The position numbers and the translations under genes are program-made. A stretch of DNA of 64,000 nucleotides from positions 15,992,229 through 16,056,228 of the forward strand of contig CM055102.1 in assembly GCA_029204225.1 (NCBI GenBank), written 5' to 3'. Below the pieces are notes generated by a model, which was not told the origin of the DNA, did no database searches, and worked only from the letters and a program-made list of their open reading frames with translations. Below are positions 30,961 through 41,294 of this stretch, in pieces. This stretch comes from Diphasiastrum complanatum. Its lineage: Eukaryota > Streptophyta > Lycopodiopsida > Lycopodiales > Lycopodiaceae. The stretch's first letter is position 1, and each line of letters begins with the position of its first letter.

Positions 30961-32440
30961 GAGCTCAAAAATGGGCGAAGAAAGACCAAACAGAAATTGT
31001 TCGATCGCCTACATTTGTGAAGACGTGTGTGCAGCGTCAACATCTGACACACATGAGGTGATCTTAGATTCAGGAGCCACCTCACACTTCGTGACATCAA
31101 GACGAATTATGTCTGATTTCAGAAGTGTTGATCCATCAAGATTCATAGTTCTTGGAGATGGATCCAAACATCAAGTGAACGGTATTGGCTCACTGTGGCT
31201 CAACACCAATGGCAAATACAGACAACTCGAAGATGTTCTATTCGTGCCTACACTACAGCAAGACTTGCTTTTTGTGGCAAGAATAGCAGATGCAGGGATG
31301 CGTGTAACATTTTCTAACGAAGCATGCAACGTGATTGATGCCAGTACCAGTACCCTGATCACTCAAGGCAGAAGAAAAGGTAATCTATATCACTTGAAAG
31401 TACGCCTGTCTGCAGATCAGGTGCATCAGACTCATGATGATTTGCCAGACACTTTGTGGCACAGGAGACTATGCCACATGAACTCAATGGCACTTTACCA
31501 AGCAAGCCATCATGGAGCGATAACAGGGGTCAGCATCTCGAATGCAACCAGTTTGACCACCTGTGATGCATGTTTGAAGGGTAGGATGTCACGCACTCCA
31601 TTTGTCAAAGACTCCTACAGAACGATCAAGATTTTGAAATTAGTGCATGCTGACATCTGTGGGCCTTTCAATGTGATCTCAGTAGGAGGCTCAAAATATC
31701 ATATAACCTTCATTGATGATTATAGTAAATTTGCCAGAGTGTACTTTATTTAGAATAAATTTGAAGCACTTGATAAATTTACAGAGTATGTGAATTGGGC
31801 AGAGAGATGTACAAGCAACAAAGTGAAGCAGATCAGGACAGATCGAGGTGGCGAATACATCTTGAATCGCTTCACTGACTTCTGCAATGATCGTGGCATC
31901 ATTCACAGAAGGACTGTAGCCTACACACCCTGCAGCACAATGGTGTTGCAGAAAGGAAGAATAGGACCCTGATGGAAGCTGCCAGAAAGGAAGAATAGGA
32001 CCATATGAAGGAAGAATAGGATCCTATGGGCTGAAGCAGTAGCTACAGCTGCATACATCCAGAACAGGATAGGGAAGTCTGGTGTCCCTCACACGACACC
32101 ACACGAGTTATGGTGGGGTAGAAAGCCCAACCTGTCTCCAATCAGAATCTTTGGCTGTGCAACTTATGCACATATTCCTGATAAGCTTCGAAAGAAGCTT
32201 GATGAGAAAGCTGAACATGGATTTTTGCTAGGTTATGACAACAATTCGTCATACTACAGAGTCTACATGCCAGACACGAACAATGTGAAAACAATGAGAG
32301 ATGTCAGATTTGATGAGAGCAGGACAATGGTCGATCACGATCTTGTCAGCTATGAAGTTCTGGAGAGATAGTATTATGGCCTGCCACCAGTGACGGAGGG
32401 AACAAAGGACAAACACAAAAACAAAGATTTATTGACGAAT
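30961..32440 (+). pseudogene. Copia C protease and integrase
   Basis: The 260-codon frame 30971-31753 contains the aspartic protease site LDSGATSH (31066-31089), the VLGDGSKHQVNGIG strand, the GAG-pre-integrase block DTLWHRRLCHMN (31450-31485), the zinc-site CDACLKGRM, and the integrase core with the first catalytic D in LVHADICGPF. After a stop the second D is in RTDRGGEY (31836-31859). The segment carrying the catalytic E (NGVAERKNRT) is still present near 31938-31967 but out of frame. It is followed by two extra copies of an 18-bp piece. HELWWGRKPNLSPIRIFGCATYAHIP continues downstream. Confidence 0.9.
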
Positions 32441-32599
32441 CAGAAGACGAAAGATTCGAGAGGCAGCCTACTGCTACAGTTCCTGTAAACTAGGATGGTT
32501 CCGGACCTAGCAGAGCAGACAAAGACAAAGACATTGTTGTCTCAGGAGGATCTCCTAGAAGGTCGACAAGACCATGAAGAGTGCCAGCAAGATACGTGC

Positions 32600-34200
32600 T
32601 AGGCGGCTCTGCTTTTACATCAGAGGAGTTCTGTGGATTCAATCATGAACCACAGGCTTTCGAGGAGGCGATTGAATGTCCAGATAAGCCATGAATGAAG
32701 AGATGGAATCCATGAGGAAGAACCATGTATGGACGTTACAGCCATTACTAGATAAGCGCAAAACTGTCAAATGCAAATGGGTTTTCAAGCTCAAGTACGG
32801 ACCAAATGGGAATGTCTCAAAATACAAGACAAGATTGGTAGCGAAGGAATTTTCTCAGAGATATGGTATTGACTACTCTGAAACCTTCTCTCCTATCGTC
32901 AAACATTCGTCCCTGCTTCTATTATTTGCATATGCAGCTGCTTATGAGCTCAGGATCCACATTGTGGATGAGAAGACAACCTTTTTGCATGGTGAGTTAG
33001 ACAAGGAGGTCTACATGGATCAACCCCCAGGATATGTCTTGAATTCACTTCCTGATTATGCATGTAGAATGCATAGAAGTATCTACGGTCTAAAACAGTC
33101 AGTCCGACAATGGTACAAAAAGAAGGATCAAGTCCTGAAATCATTAGGATTCAAGCCACTGATGGCTGATTCCAATGTGTATGTCAGAGTTACAGATGGG
33201 CAGATCATTATTGTAGTTGTGTATGTGGATGACACTCTAATACTTTGCAAGAGTGAGAAGCTGATTGCTGAAGTGAAGGAAGACATTTCGAAACATTTCG
33301 AGATCGTGGATCTGGGAGAAGCCAAGTACTACCTTGGCTTGCAAATTAAAAGGGACTATGAGGGAGGTAAGCTATACCTTCACCAGTCCAGATACACCTA
33401 GAAAATCCTAGAGGACTTTGGGAATTGCAAAGAAGCGAATACTCCAATGCTCGCAGGGACGGTGCTAACAAACGATGATTGTCCAAGGATTGAAGAAGAG
33501 AGAGAACAAATGCAGCTCACACCTTATAGGAGGCTGATAGGTTTGCTGATGTACGTTGCAGACAACACATGCCCTGACATTGCTTATGCAGTGCTCAAGA
33601 TGAGCCAATTTTGTACGAATCCAAGCTCAATACATTGGAAGATTGCAAAATGAATTTTGCAATATCTATAATTAACAAGAGATTATGACTTGTGTTATTG
33701 TCGTGATGCAGGGTTCAAGATGCTTTCCTACAGTGATGCTAGCTGGGCATCCCTCAAGGACGATTGTAAAAGCATCTCAGGAGAATGCACCATCGCGTCA
33801 GGAGTGGTAGTTCTCTGGGTCAGCAAGAAGCAGACCATTGTGGCTCAGTCATCCTGCGAAGCAGAGTACGTTGCAGCAGGCAAAATGGCCAACGAGATAA
33901 TTTGGCTCAAGTAGTTCCTGGACAAATTGGGCAAAACAAGGAGCGAGCCTATGGTTTTGTAGATGGATAACACATCTACAATACATCTGACGAAAGATCT
34001 CGTGTTCTACTCAAGAATGAAACACATCGCGATCAAGTACCACTTGATCAAGGATCTGATTTAGAAGAAGATGTTGCAAACCACCTTCGTTGGAACGAAA
34101 GACATGGCTGCTGACATCTTCACCAAAGCCCTAGACAAAGGACTTTTTGAGAGACAGTGGAGTAGTCTTGGAGTCGTAAAGCTATCATGCTTTGAGAGGG
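32600..34200 (+). pseudogene. Copia C reverse transcriptase and RNase H
   Basis: The frame 32691-33401 holds RT: NHVWTLQPLLDKRKTVKCKWVFKLKY, a KTRLVAKEFSQRYGIDYSETF block, EKTTFLHGELDKEVYMDQPPGY, RSIYGLKQSVRQWY and the catalytic YVDDTLIL (33221-33244). After a stop at 33401, RNase H reads SYSDASWASLKDDCKSISGE, QSSCEAEYVAAGKMANEIIWLK and a DNTSTIHL...HIAIKYHLI block, ending DMAADIFTKALDKGLFE. Stops at about 33401, 33652 and 33913 interrupt it. RT and RNase H convert element RNA to DNA. Confidence 0.9.
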
Positions 34201-34203
34201 AGC
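34194..34203 (+). promoter_or_regulatory. Polypurine tract of copia C
   Basis: GAGAGGGAGC directly before the 3' LTR start TGAAGAAACA. Confidence 0.6.
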
Positions 34204-35159
34204 TGAAGAAACAAGATGTTTCTATTACCAAAGCTTTGCTAGCTTTCAGTCTTCTGCCTAACGAAAATGTTCACGAACGTGAAAGTCAAAAGGCACGAAG
34301 CATAAATGTTCGCAAACACCCTAACGAAAAGACACAAACGAGAAAAATTCGCGAAAGAGAATTTTTTGTGGTACAAGGGGGAGAAAGTCAAATGACGCGA
34401 AAGTCAAAAGACTCGTAGCAACACGAAAATCGTCGCGACACCCTTTTCTGCCCTCACGCTCCAAAAAGGACCAGCAAGATCATGCAAGTACCCAGAAGTA
34501 CAGATATCTGATCTGATAGCATGACGTTAGCAGATATACTCTAGGTCGTGGCTAATCTGCCACTCTTGTAATTCGTGATTAGTTGTAGATGTTTAATCAC
34601 TCTAATCTAGAGGTTACACGATGCGACTATATACTTTCTGGATGATACTTGATAAAATAGCTGAAGAAGTCTAATGCTAGTAAGCAAGAAGACGAAAATA
34701 CAGAATACGAGTTTGTCTGCATGCGAGACAAATTCTGCATAGGATCTGTAGATCCACAAGTCTGCTAGTAAGCGAGATGTTACCCATGGGAGAACTGTAT
34801 TTCTCTCACACCAACGCACTGCGTGGATTGCATGCAGTGCTTGAAGAATCGAAAAATTAATAGATGATTTTGTAGCTGTTATGCACATGTCACTCTTATC
34901 ATGTCTGATCTTGAATGCAAATTAGTCTAGTGTTATTCGTGTGTCTGATTCACTTGTTCATTTAATTTTGCACCATGGTTTGATCTTGTTGAATGCTACA
35001 TTAATCTGTTAACGTAGTACAGCAGTGTATGTCTATATTCTGGAGGACTGTAGGAATGATACAGCTGCAGTGACAAGGAATCATATCTGAAATCCATCCG
35101 AATTGTATTGTTGTTGTGCTTTCGCATTTCTTTCGTGACTACGATTTCTTTTCGCATCA
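34204..35159 (+). repeat. 3' LTR of copia C (956 bp)
   Basis: Matches the 5' LTR but is 133 bp longer. The segment 34709-34860 has about 150 bases where the 5' LTR has only about 30 different ones. It ends CGCATCA. Confidence 0.88.
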
Positions 35160-36232
35160 ATTTGTTATGGTTCCGATATCTTGGCTCCCTAGCAATTGCT
35201 TTGCAATCAAGTCCCTTGTGATTTCATGACGGATTTTGCCTGGTGTTTTTATATTTTGCAAAGCGTATTTTTCTCCATCACCTTTCCCAATGTTACTGAC
35301 TGCATTGCTTGATTGGCCATGCATTGTTGCTTGCAAATCCGGCCAAGCCTGATTGGATTGACAAACAAATCTCACAATAATCATCTAGCTGTATGTATTT
35401 ATTAGTCAAAAATAGCAAATGCAAAAAGCAATCATAGCCAACTAGATAAATCACATGTGTAAATTTAATGCATGCTTTAGGCTCTTCTGTTTTTAGTTTG
35501 GCACAATTATGTCTATTTTTATTGGTGAGCTGGCTATGGATATGGCTATGGCTATGGCTATGGCTATGGTTGTGTTTTATTAGTGAACTGTCTATGACTC
35601 GATAGAGAGGAGTCTTCTTGGAAGAGTTATTTGGGAGTCTCCATAGCGCATTGACATGTGACCAGTCTTCATTGACTTAGCGTTAGGGTTAGGGCATAAG
35701 CCACACATTTTTTCCTCATACAAGACAGAAAACATACAAGCAAGATTGAGAAGCAAGATAGAAAAGCAGTGCAAAGGTGCAAGAAAGACAACGAGGTGGA
35801 ACGATTTAAGACGATTCAGGTCGTTGGAATATCGCAAGTTCTTTGAACAACCGTCGAATCTCAAATATCTTTTTGGTAAGCATTGTCACATGTTTGCAAT
35901 TTTGATGTTGCAAATCTTTTTTTTTCTGATCAACAAGCTGAGAAGGTTGATCATGCTATATAACGAGAAAAAACCTTGGCCTGGATGCGGTTGTGGCCAG
36001 GGCAAAATCCCAGTTGGAAGCGTTGATTTCTCAAGGGAAGGTGAATTTGGATTCACTAACTCGTGTGTGAAGCATGCTTTCCAAAATTTTGGTCGTAGAG
36101 TGCACATCTACTTACTGGATTTTGTTAAGATTGCTTAGAATTAGTGTTTAATTCATAATTGAATTCCTAAATCCTTGAGATAATTCCAATAAGGGTAGAT
36201 GATCTATGGATATAGATCTAGTTGCTTGTCTA
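35160..36232. other. Spacer with hexanucleotide repeat and an unassigned 130-codon frame
   Basis: GGCTAT is repeated six to seven times at 35532-35570. A plus frame at 35746-36138 (130 codons) contains WPGCGCGQGKIPVGSVDFSR and a hydrophobic stretch near residues 50-60. I recognise no domain, and codon use does not single it out, so I do not call it a gene. Confidence 0.5.
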
Positions 36233-36694
36233 TGTTAGAAATCAAAGTTGATTTGATTAATATTTTGTAAGCTCTAAATGTGATAATGTAATTAGTGTAC
36301 AATTAATTAGATTTGTTGTATTTAGTAGTGTTTGGGACTTGACTCACCATCAACATATTAGTTGGCGGGCACTCATCCCGTAGCTGGCTACTTGGGTTAG
36401 CCAAGCCACTTGTAGAAAAATTAGCATGTACAGTATATTTTGGTTTCGTTATGCTATACTCATGGGCATGTCCTGGGTTTGTCAAGATTTTAGCCCATGT
36501 TGGGCCTATTAGTCAGACAAGTGCCTTTTTAGTGTGTTGACACTCATGCGTGTTGGGGCTTTTGGCATATGTATAGTTTTATCTTTGTAATCTCAAGCTT
36601 TTGTTGTGCCATCTTTGAGAGCTTGTGAGTAGTGTCTATGGTGATTGATTGATGTGATTTGCATAATACACTAGATCCTAATGGGATTTTAACA
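36233..36694 (+). repeat. Orphan copia LTR N (462 bp)
   Basis: Ends form a short inverted repeat, TGTTA...TAACA, and a primer-binding site follows at once, so this is a 5' LTR. No second copy is seen in the window. Confidence 0.75.
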
Positions 36695-36706
36695 TGGTAT
36701 TAGAGC
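36695..36706 (+). promoter_or_regulatory. Primer-binding site of LTR N
   Basis: TGGTATTAGAGC, one mismatch from the initiator-Met site. Confidence 0.8.
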
Positions 36707-37087
36707 GGCAGGGTGATGCAAGTATGTATGATCTGGTGGAGCTATGGGATAACATATTTCACCAAGAAAAATAGCACTCAGAGCGTCTCAGGAGAGAGGA
36801 CCCCATGCGGGGTATTGGCAGTCCGGATGGCAGGAGACAACAATGTTCCTTCGATCGGAGCTTCAGGAAAGATCAGAACGATTGTCGTAGGTTAAGTTTG
36901 AGATTCATGAAAAAAATTGCTCAAAACAATGTATTTCAAAAAGTGGCTATGACATAAATTTGGCTGGATATCTATGAGTACTCTGTCAATTGGGAAGCAG
37001 AGCGGATCAGATTGGGCAGTAGGGTAGTGCATCTCAGAGGTGAGAGGATTTTGAAATCCATTTACAGTGGGAGGAGAAAGCAGCAGT
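36707..37087 (+). other. Leader of copia N, interrupted by gypsy M
   Basis: About 380 bases without a clear gag frame. The sequence ends at the target site of gypsy M. Any continuation should lie right of 48307, but no copia motif was recognised there. Confidence 0.45.
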
Positions 37088-37929
37088 TGTAGGATCATAG
37101 ATTTAGTTAGTGAGTGGCCCTTTCGCTTGTCAAAGAGGGCTAGAACACTTGGATAGGAGCCTAACTAAGCTAAGATGCTACTTGTAGTTGATCTCTACTT
37201 TTTTTCTTAACTCAGTGACTCACCTTTAACACTACCCCCACTAACTCTACTCCACTTAACTAGCATTCAATATGATTTTGGGTGAAATGGAAAGAGAAAA
37301 ATAGAAGAGATAGAGAGGCAAGGAGAGGGAGAGAGGAAGAGAGTGAGAGTGAGAGTGGAGGTTAGCTCACTTGCTCATTTTACTTGCTAAAGGAAAAACA
37401 TAAACTATGGAAACCAAGAAAGCATGAACTTGGAAGCAAATAGAAAGCAACAATAGCAATAGCAAGCAATGAATAGCAAATGAGAATGCGTCTCTTCCAA
37501 AAATGGTAGAGTTTTCTCCTTCTCATTAAGCATGCAAATATGGTACAAGAGGTGCCTTTTTATCAATGGGGAAGGCCCTTGCGCCAAAATCCTATTGGCT
37601 ACTTCTAGAAATATGTGCACTAATCTTAGCCATTCATCTTGGACCCAATCTAATCCAAGGGTCCTAAAAAAGTACATTGAAATTCACATGATTCATGTGA
37701 GTCTCAAATTGGACCCAACTTAGAACGTTTTACACTAAGTTTATTAAATTGACATTGTGGCCTCAAGTTTTATTTATTTACTAAAACGCCCAAGTCCTTT
37801 ATTCTATTTACAACTTAACTTGTGTGCTCATTGGGCCATGGTCTTATACGTGCAGGATGCCATGACCCTCGCAACTATTTCTACTTCCCGATATTATTTA
37901 TTTACAATGTGTTGGAAATACCCCCAACA
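37088..37929 (-). repeat. 3' LTR of gypsy M
   Basis: Minus-strand start TGTTGGGGGTATTTCC at 37929, end CCTACA at 37088. Very similar to 47470-48307. No purine-rich tract is visible just upstream (37930-37950), so the tract is mutated or lost. Confidence 0.92.
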
Positions 37930-38079
37930 GGAGCCACAGCCTGAAGTAATGCCGGTCCCTCAACACTTTGCCGGTTTAGTACAAATTTCACTTGGTGCGC
38001 CTCTGGTGGATGAGATATCCAGTGACGTCTTCCATGAAGTCCAATCTGGCGAGGCTTTTCTTGTTTTTCTGGGTTAGTT

Positions 38080-39600
38080 GTCCTCAACTTTTTCTGAAAC
38101 TAGGGCGGTATTAGGATTGCCAGCAAAATGTAGTCCCATTTTGTGGAGACTCCCATCAAAAATTCCAAGTCTTGGACATATGTTGTGGCCGCGCAGACTG
38201 TCAGTTCTGGACAGGTGAGAAATTGTTACGAAAATTGAATGAGAGCCCTCCTGGCATCTATGTCTATTTTTCACCCGTACTGTGATTCTATCTTTGGCCA
38301 ATTCTTGGTGTGGATCATGATTTTGTCCAAGGGGGTGCCACACTCCGCCCATTTAGATCTGTGTGGGTAGGGAAGGTAGTGGGCATTGACCCGTAATTGC
38401 CTGGGACTGGTAATGTATGCCCTGATGGCCGTAGGGTTCCGCTCAACCAGTTATTTTCTCCATTCTGATTGAGCTTCTAAGGTTGGGATATAGGCCAGCT
38501 CATTGCCCTTAATCTCCTTTATTGTCACTGCGAGTTGCCAACCGTCGCGAGAGCTTTCATGTGGGAACTGTGCCAAATAGGAATTGATTTCATCCTCTAT
38601 CGAGGTTGGCTTTCTGAATGCGCGGTTGGTGGAGATCGATCTCAAGCCTTGTGAGGATGAGGCTCGTGTCTGGCTCATATCTAGGCCTGTATTTTGCCTC
38701 TGAGTGTCGGCTCATGTGGTATCATGGGGCCCCTGATCTTGTCCACCCGAGCCATGGTTTGGACTGCTTGCCCCTATTGCTTGTTTTCATTTATCTTGGC
38801 TGGAGCCGACTTGTGCAGTATCAAAGACAGGTGGCACTGGAATTGCCACCAGAGCAGGTTGGGATTTCTGCTCCATGAACTTCTAGCAGGCCTTGAGAGC
38901 TTGCTTGGCCTGGGCCAATAGCACTTGCTTTGTATTTGTTGAACTCCACCTGGCAGCTATTCAAGGTGTGGATGTATACTTGCTCCTGATGCCATAATAA
39001 ATTCATTTCAGCCTGAGAGAGCGGCCTAGTATCAAGTGTCGATTGAGCTAGCCAGGCGGTCTTTTCATTTTGCAACACTTGCACCTCCGCTCTCAAATGA
39101 ATATTTTCCGTCTCATAGATCTGAAATTGCACCTGGAGGGGGGCAAGTCGTTGTGAGGCTTCTGTTTGAAGCTCTTGTACCTTTGTCGAAGCATCTGTGA
39201 CTGCTTTGAAGAGGTTCTGGATATCCTAATTTAGGCCATCTTCTTTTTGTTGCAACCTTGGGATCTCCTTCTGTCCATCCACCTCATGTTGTTGAGCGAT
39301 CATCAATTCTTGCTGCAGCTTTGTAATATCGGCTCGCAGCTAGGTGTTGTTTGTTGTTAACTACAGTACTCGGCTGTCCAGTGAGGTCTTGGCCACTACC
39401 ATGTCGTGGATGAAGGTTCCCAAAGTTTGGTAGGTCGTCATGAGGTCCATGGGAGTAGTCGGTAGCGTGGTACTTGTTGGGGCTGCCTTGTGTTGTCGCC
39501 CAAATGGTCTGCATGCCGGTGTCATCGTCTTCAATTAGGTTCTCAGGCGGCGCCATACCCTCTGGTGTGGTGAGATCAGCATGAAGAGGTGATAATACAA
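38080..39600 (-). pseudogene. Additional coiled-coil ORF downstream of gypsy M integrase
   Basis: Sense-strand coding remnants fill the space between integrase and the 3' LTR. A frame running 39370-38821 with two TAG stops has a long coiled-coil pattern (LRADITKLQQELMIAQQHE, KVQELQTEASQRLAPLQVQF, ENIHLRAEVQVLQNEKTAWL, SQAEMNLLWHQEQVYIHTL). A following frame (38678-38451, then with stops to about 38080) looks globular: TSIEDEINSYLAQFP, DGWQLAVTIKEIKGNELAYI, KWAECGTPLDKIMIH, EFLMGVSTKWDYILL. Upstream, 39556-39284 reads MAPPENLIEDDDTGMQTIW. Total size would be near 500 residues. No membrane segment or signal peptide is seen, so it is not evidently an envelope. Extra sense ORFs at this position are known in Tat-lineage plant gypsy elements; this protein itself I do not recognise. 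Confidence 0.6.
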
Positions 39601-40150
39601 ATTTTGTCTATACAAATGCATCATCGGACAATGGTTTGTCACCCTCGATTGCCTTCACTGGAGATGTGGGAGGTGTGAGAGGAGTGGCGACGGTGGAAAG
39701 ACGTGTGGGAATAGACTATTCAAAAGAGGGGATTAGAGGACTAGAGGAGAACTGGAGGGTGGTGTGAAGGATGGATGGAGATGTGGGAGGTGAAGAAACT
39801 TGGCGACGAGGTGAAAGATGGAGGAGGTTCATCCATGATAGGGTGTCAAGAGAGAGCTGAGAGTTGAGAGGGTTGATCTGAAGGAGGGGCGTAGAAGCAT
39901 AAACAAGGGGTATGGACGAAGCAATGGTGATATAAGTAGTAGAAGATATGGGAATAGAAGCAGAGGATGTTGAAATAGGAAGAAGAGAAACAAATGTAAT
40001 AGTAGAAGTCCTAGATCTTGTTGGAACTTGATGGATTTGGCTTGATCTGACTAGATTTCTCGAGATATGGTGGTGATGACCTTGAAGATAGACTTTCTGT
40101 GACCTGTCATCACCATCCCTAATATGTTTTACTATGGTGGCCAATACTTG
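39601..40150 (-). other. Spacer between integrase and the additional ORF
   Basis: The integrase frame stops at about 40131 after NGSQLHKYWPP. The next 500 bases carry a Ser/Thr/Pro-rich 142-codon frame (40144-39716), which may be a by-product or the decayed N-terminus of the extra ORF. Confidence 0.4.
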
Positions 40151-41260
40151 TGTAACTGGCTACCATTGATGGGCGTGTCGAATGGCGTCCCATCTAACTG
40201 CTCGAGGTTCATGGCTCTATGGCTGAGGATCTCCTTTACTCAAAAAGGGCCTTCGTCTGTGAACTTCAACTTTCCCTTGATCGCCTTGGTTTTATACATG
40301 AGGACCAGATCTCCGGATCGAAGATCTTTCTTGTGCAATTGACAATCATGCCATGCTTTACTACGTTCTTTCTCAGTTGCCAATGCATGCACAACTAGTA
40401 AGCTTGTTTCACAGAGTTTGTGCAGTGCTTCATGGCGTAATTGTAGAGATTTGGATTGCGTTGTGGCGAGAGATAATGAAGGGAACAAAAACTCTATGGG
40501 CATTACTGCATCCTGACCATAGACCCAACTGAAATGGTGTGTGGTTAGTGCTTCCCTTGTAAGTTGTCCTGAATGCCCACAGAGCAGCATGTAACTTGTG
40601 TTTTCAATCAAATCTGCTAGCTTCAACTGTTTGCGTGATTACGCTACACAAGATCTTATTGGATGATTTGGCCTGCCCATTACCCCGAGGATAATAAGGC
40701 GTGATGAATCTATGGATCACAAAGAATTCATCCAACAGGACCTTGATGGTCTCATTGACAAAATGGCTTCCGCGATCATTGACTATCTCCACCGGGCATC
40801 CGAAGCGCACAATGATATTTTCATAAAGAAACTTGGTAGTTGCTCGAGCGTCAACTGTTAGCATTGCCTTGTCTTCGACCCAGTTGGTGAGGTAATATGT
40901 GGCTACGATAATATATCGGGCTTGTGAACTCCTTGCGACAAGATGAATTGAATCAATATAGTCCAATCCCCACTTTTCGACTAGTGCTTGAGCTAGAACT
41001 AGATGCAAATGATCATAGTTCAGTCTTGTTGGTCTCCTAGCTCTCTGGCACACCACTTTTTTTCAAGTATTCATCCGTATCCTTATGAATTGTTGGCCAC
41101 CAGCATCCTGATTGCAGAATCTTGCGAGTTGTAATGTCAGATGCAAAATGACCACCACCCATCCCTTCATGCAAAATTCAAATAATTTGGGTGGCCTCAT
41201 GTGGAAGAATACATCTTCGAAGAATACCATATGGTCCTCTTCGATATAACTGGCCGACAA
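40151..41260 (-). pseudogene. Gypsy M integrase
   Basis: Minus-strand reading gives a degraded zinc finger (LHEGMGGGHFA, CWWP, CQRARRP; 41220-41035) and the core frame 41056-40604: EKWGLDYID with the first catalytic D, RFGCPVEIVNDRGSHFVN with the second D, and GNGQAKSSNKIL, where the catalytic glutamate of GQAES is replaced by lysine (a single G to A change). The C-terminal part 40626-40240 has RSGDLVLMYKTKAIKGKLKFTDEGPF, and the end DGTPFDTPINGSQLHKYW precedes the stop. There is no chromodomain. A frameshift joins the two frames, and the active site is dead. Confidence 0.9.
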
Positions 41261-41294
41261 TCAACTGATAAGGTCTAGCTTTTAAAACTAGTTT

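Larger units (their letters stand above)
29087..35159 (+). mobile_element. Copia element C (complete architecture, defective)
   Basis: Direct LTRs at 29087-29909 and 34204-35159, an initiator-Met primer site, gag with CCHC knuckles, protease, integrase, RT and RNase H in copia order, and a purine-rich tract before the 3' LTR. It is the most complete copia here, but carries more than ten stops or frameshifts. A clear 5-bp target duplication could not be found (left flank TTCTG, right flank ATTTG). Confidence 0.9.

Noticed and set aside
35685-35705. Telomere-like GTTAGGGTTAGGG
   Set aside because: Just over two units of a form that is not the usual plant repeat TTTAGGG. Too short to call an interstitial telomere.
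35746-36138. 130-codon plus-strand frame as a host gene
   Set aside because: No recognisable domain, no support for a promoter or splice structure, and repeats lie on both sides. Described only as part of the spacer.
37757-38077. Plus-strand 106-codon frame at the inner edge of the gypsy M 3' LTR
   Set aside because: It crosses the LTR/interior boundary antisense to the element and has no homology I can see.
39716-40144. 142-codon Ser/Thr-rich minus frame as a gene
   Set aside because: Low-complexity translation after the integrase stop; could be part of the extra ORF but lacks support.
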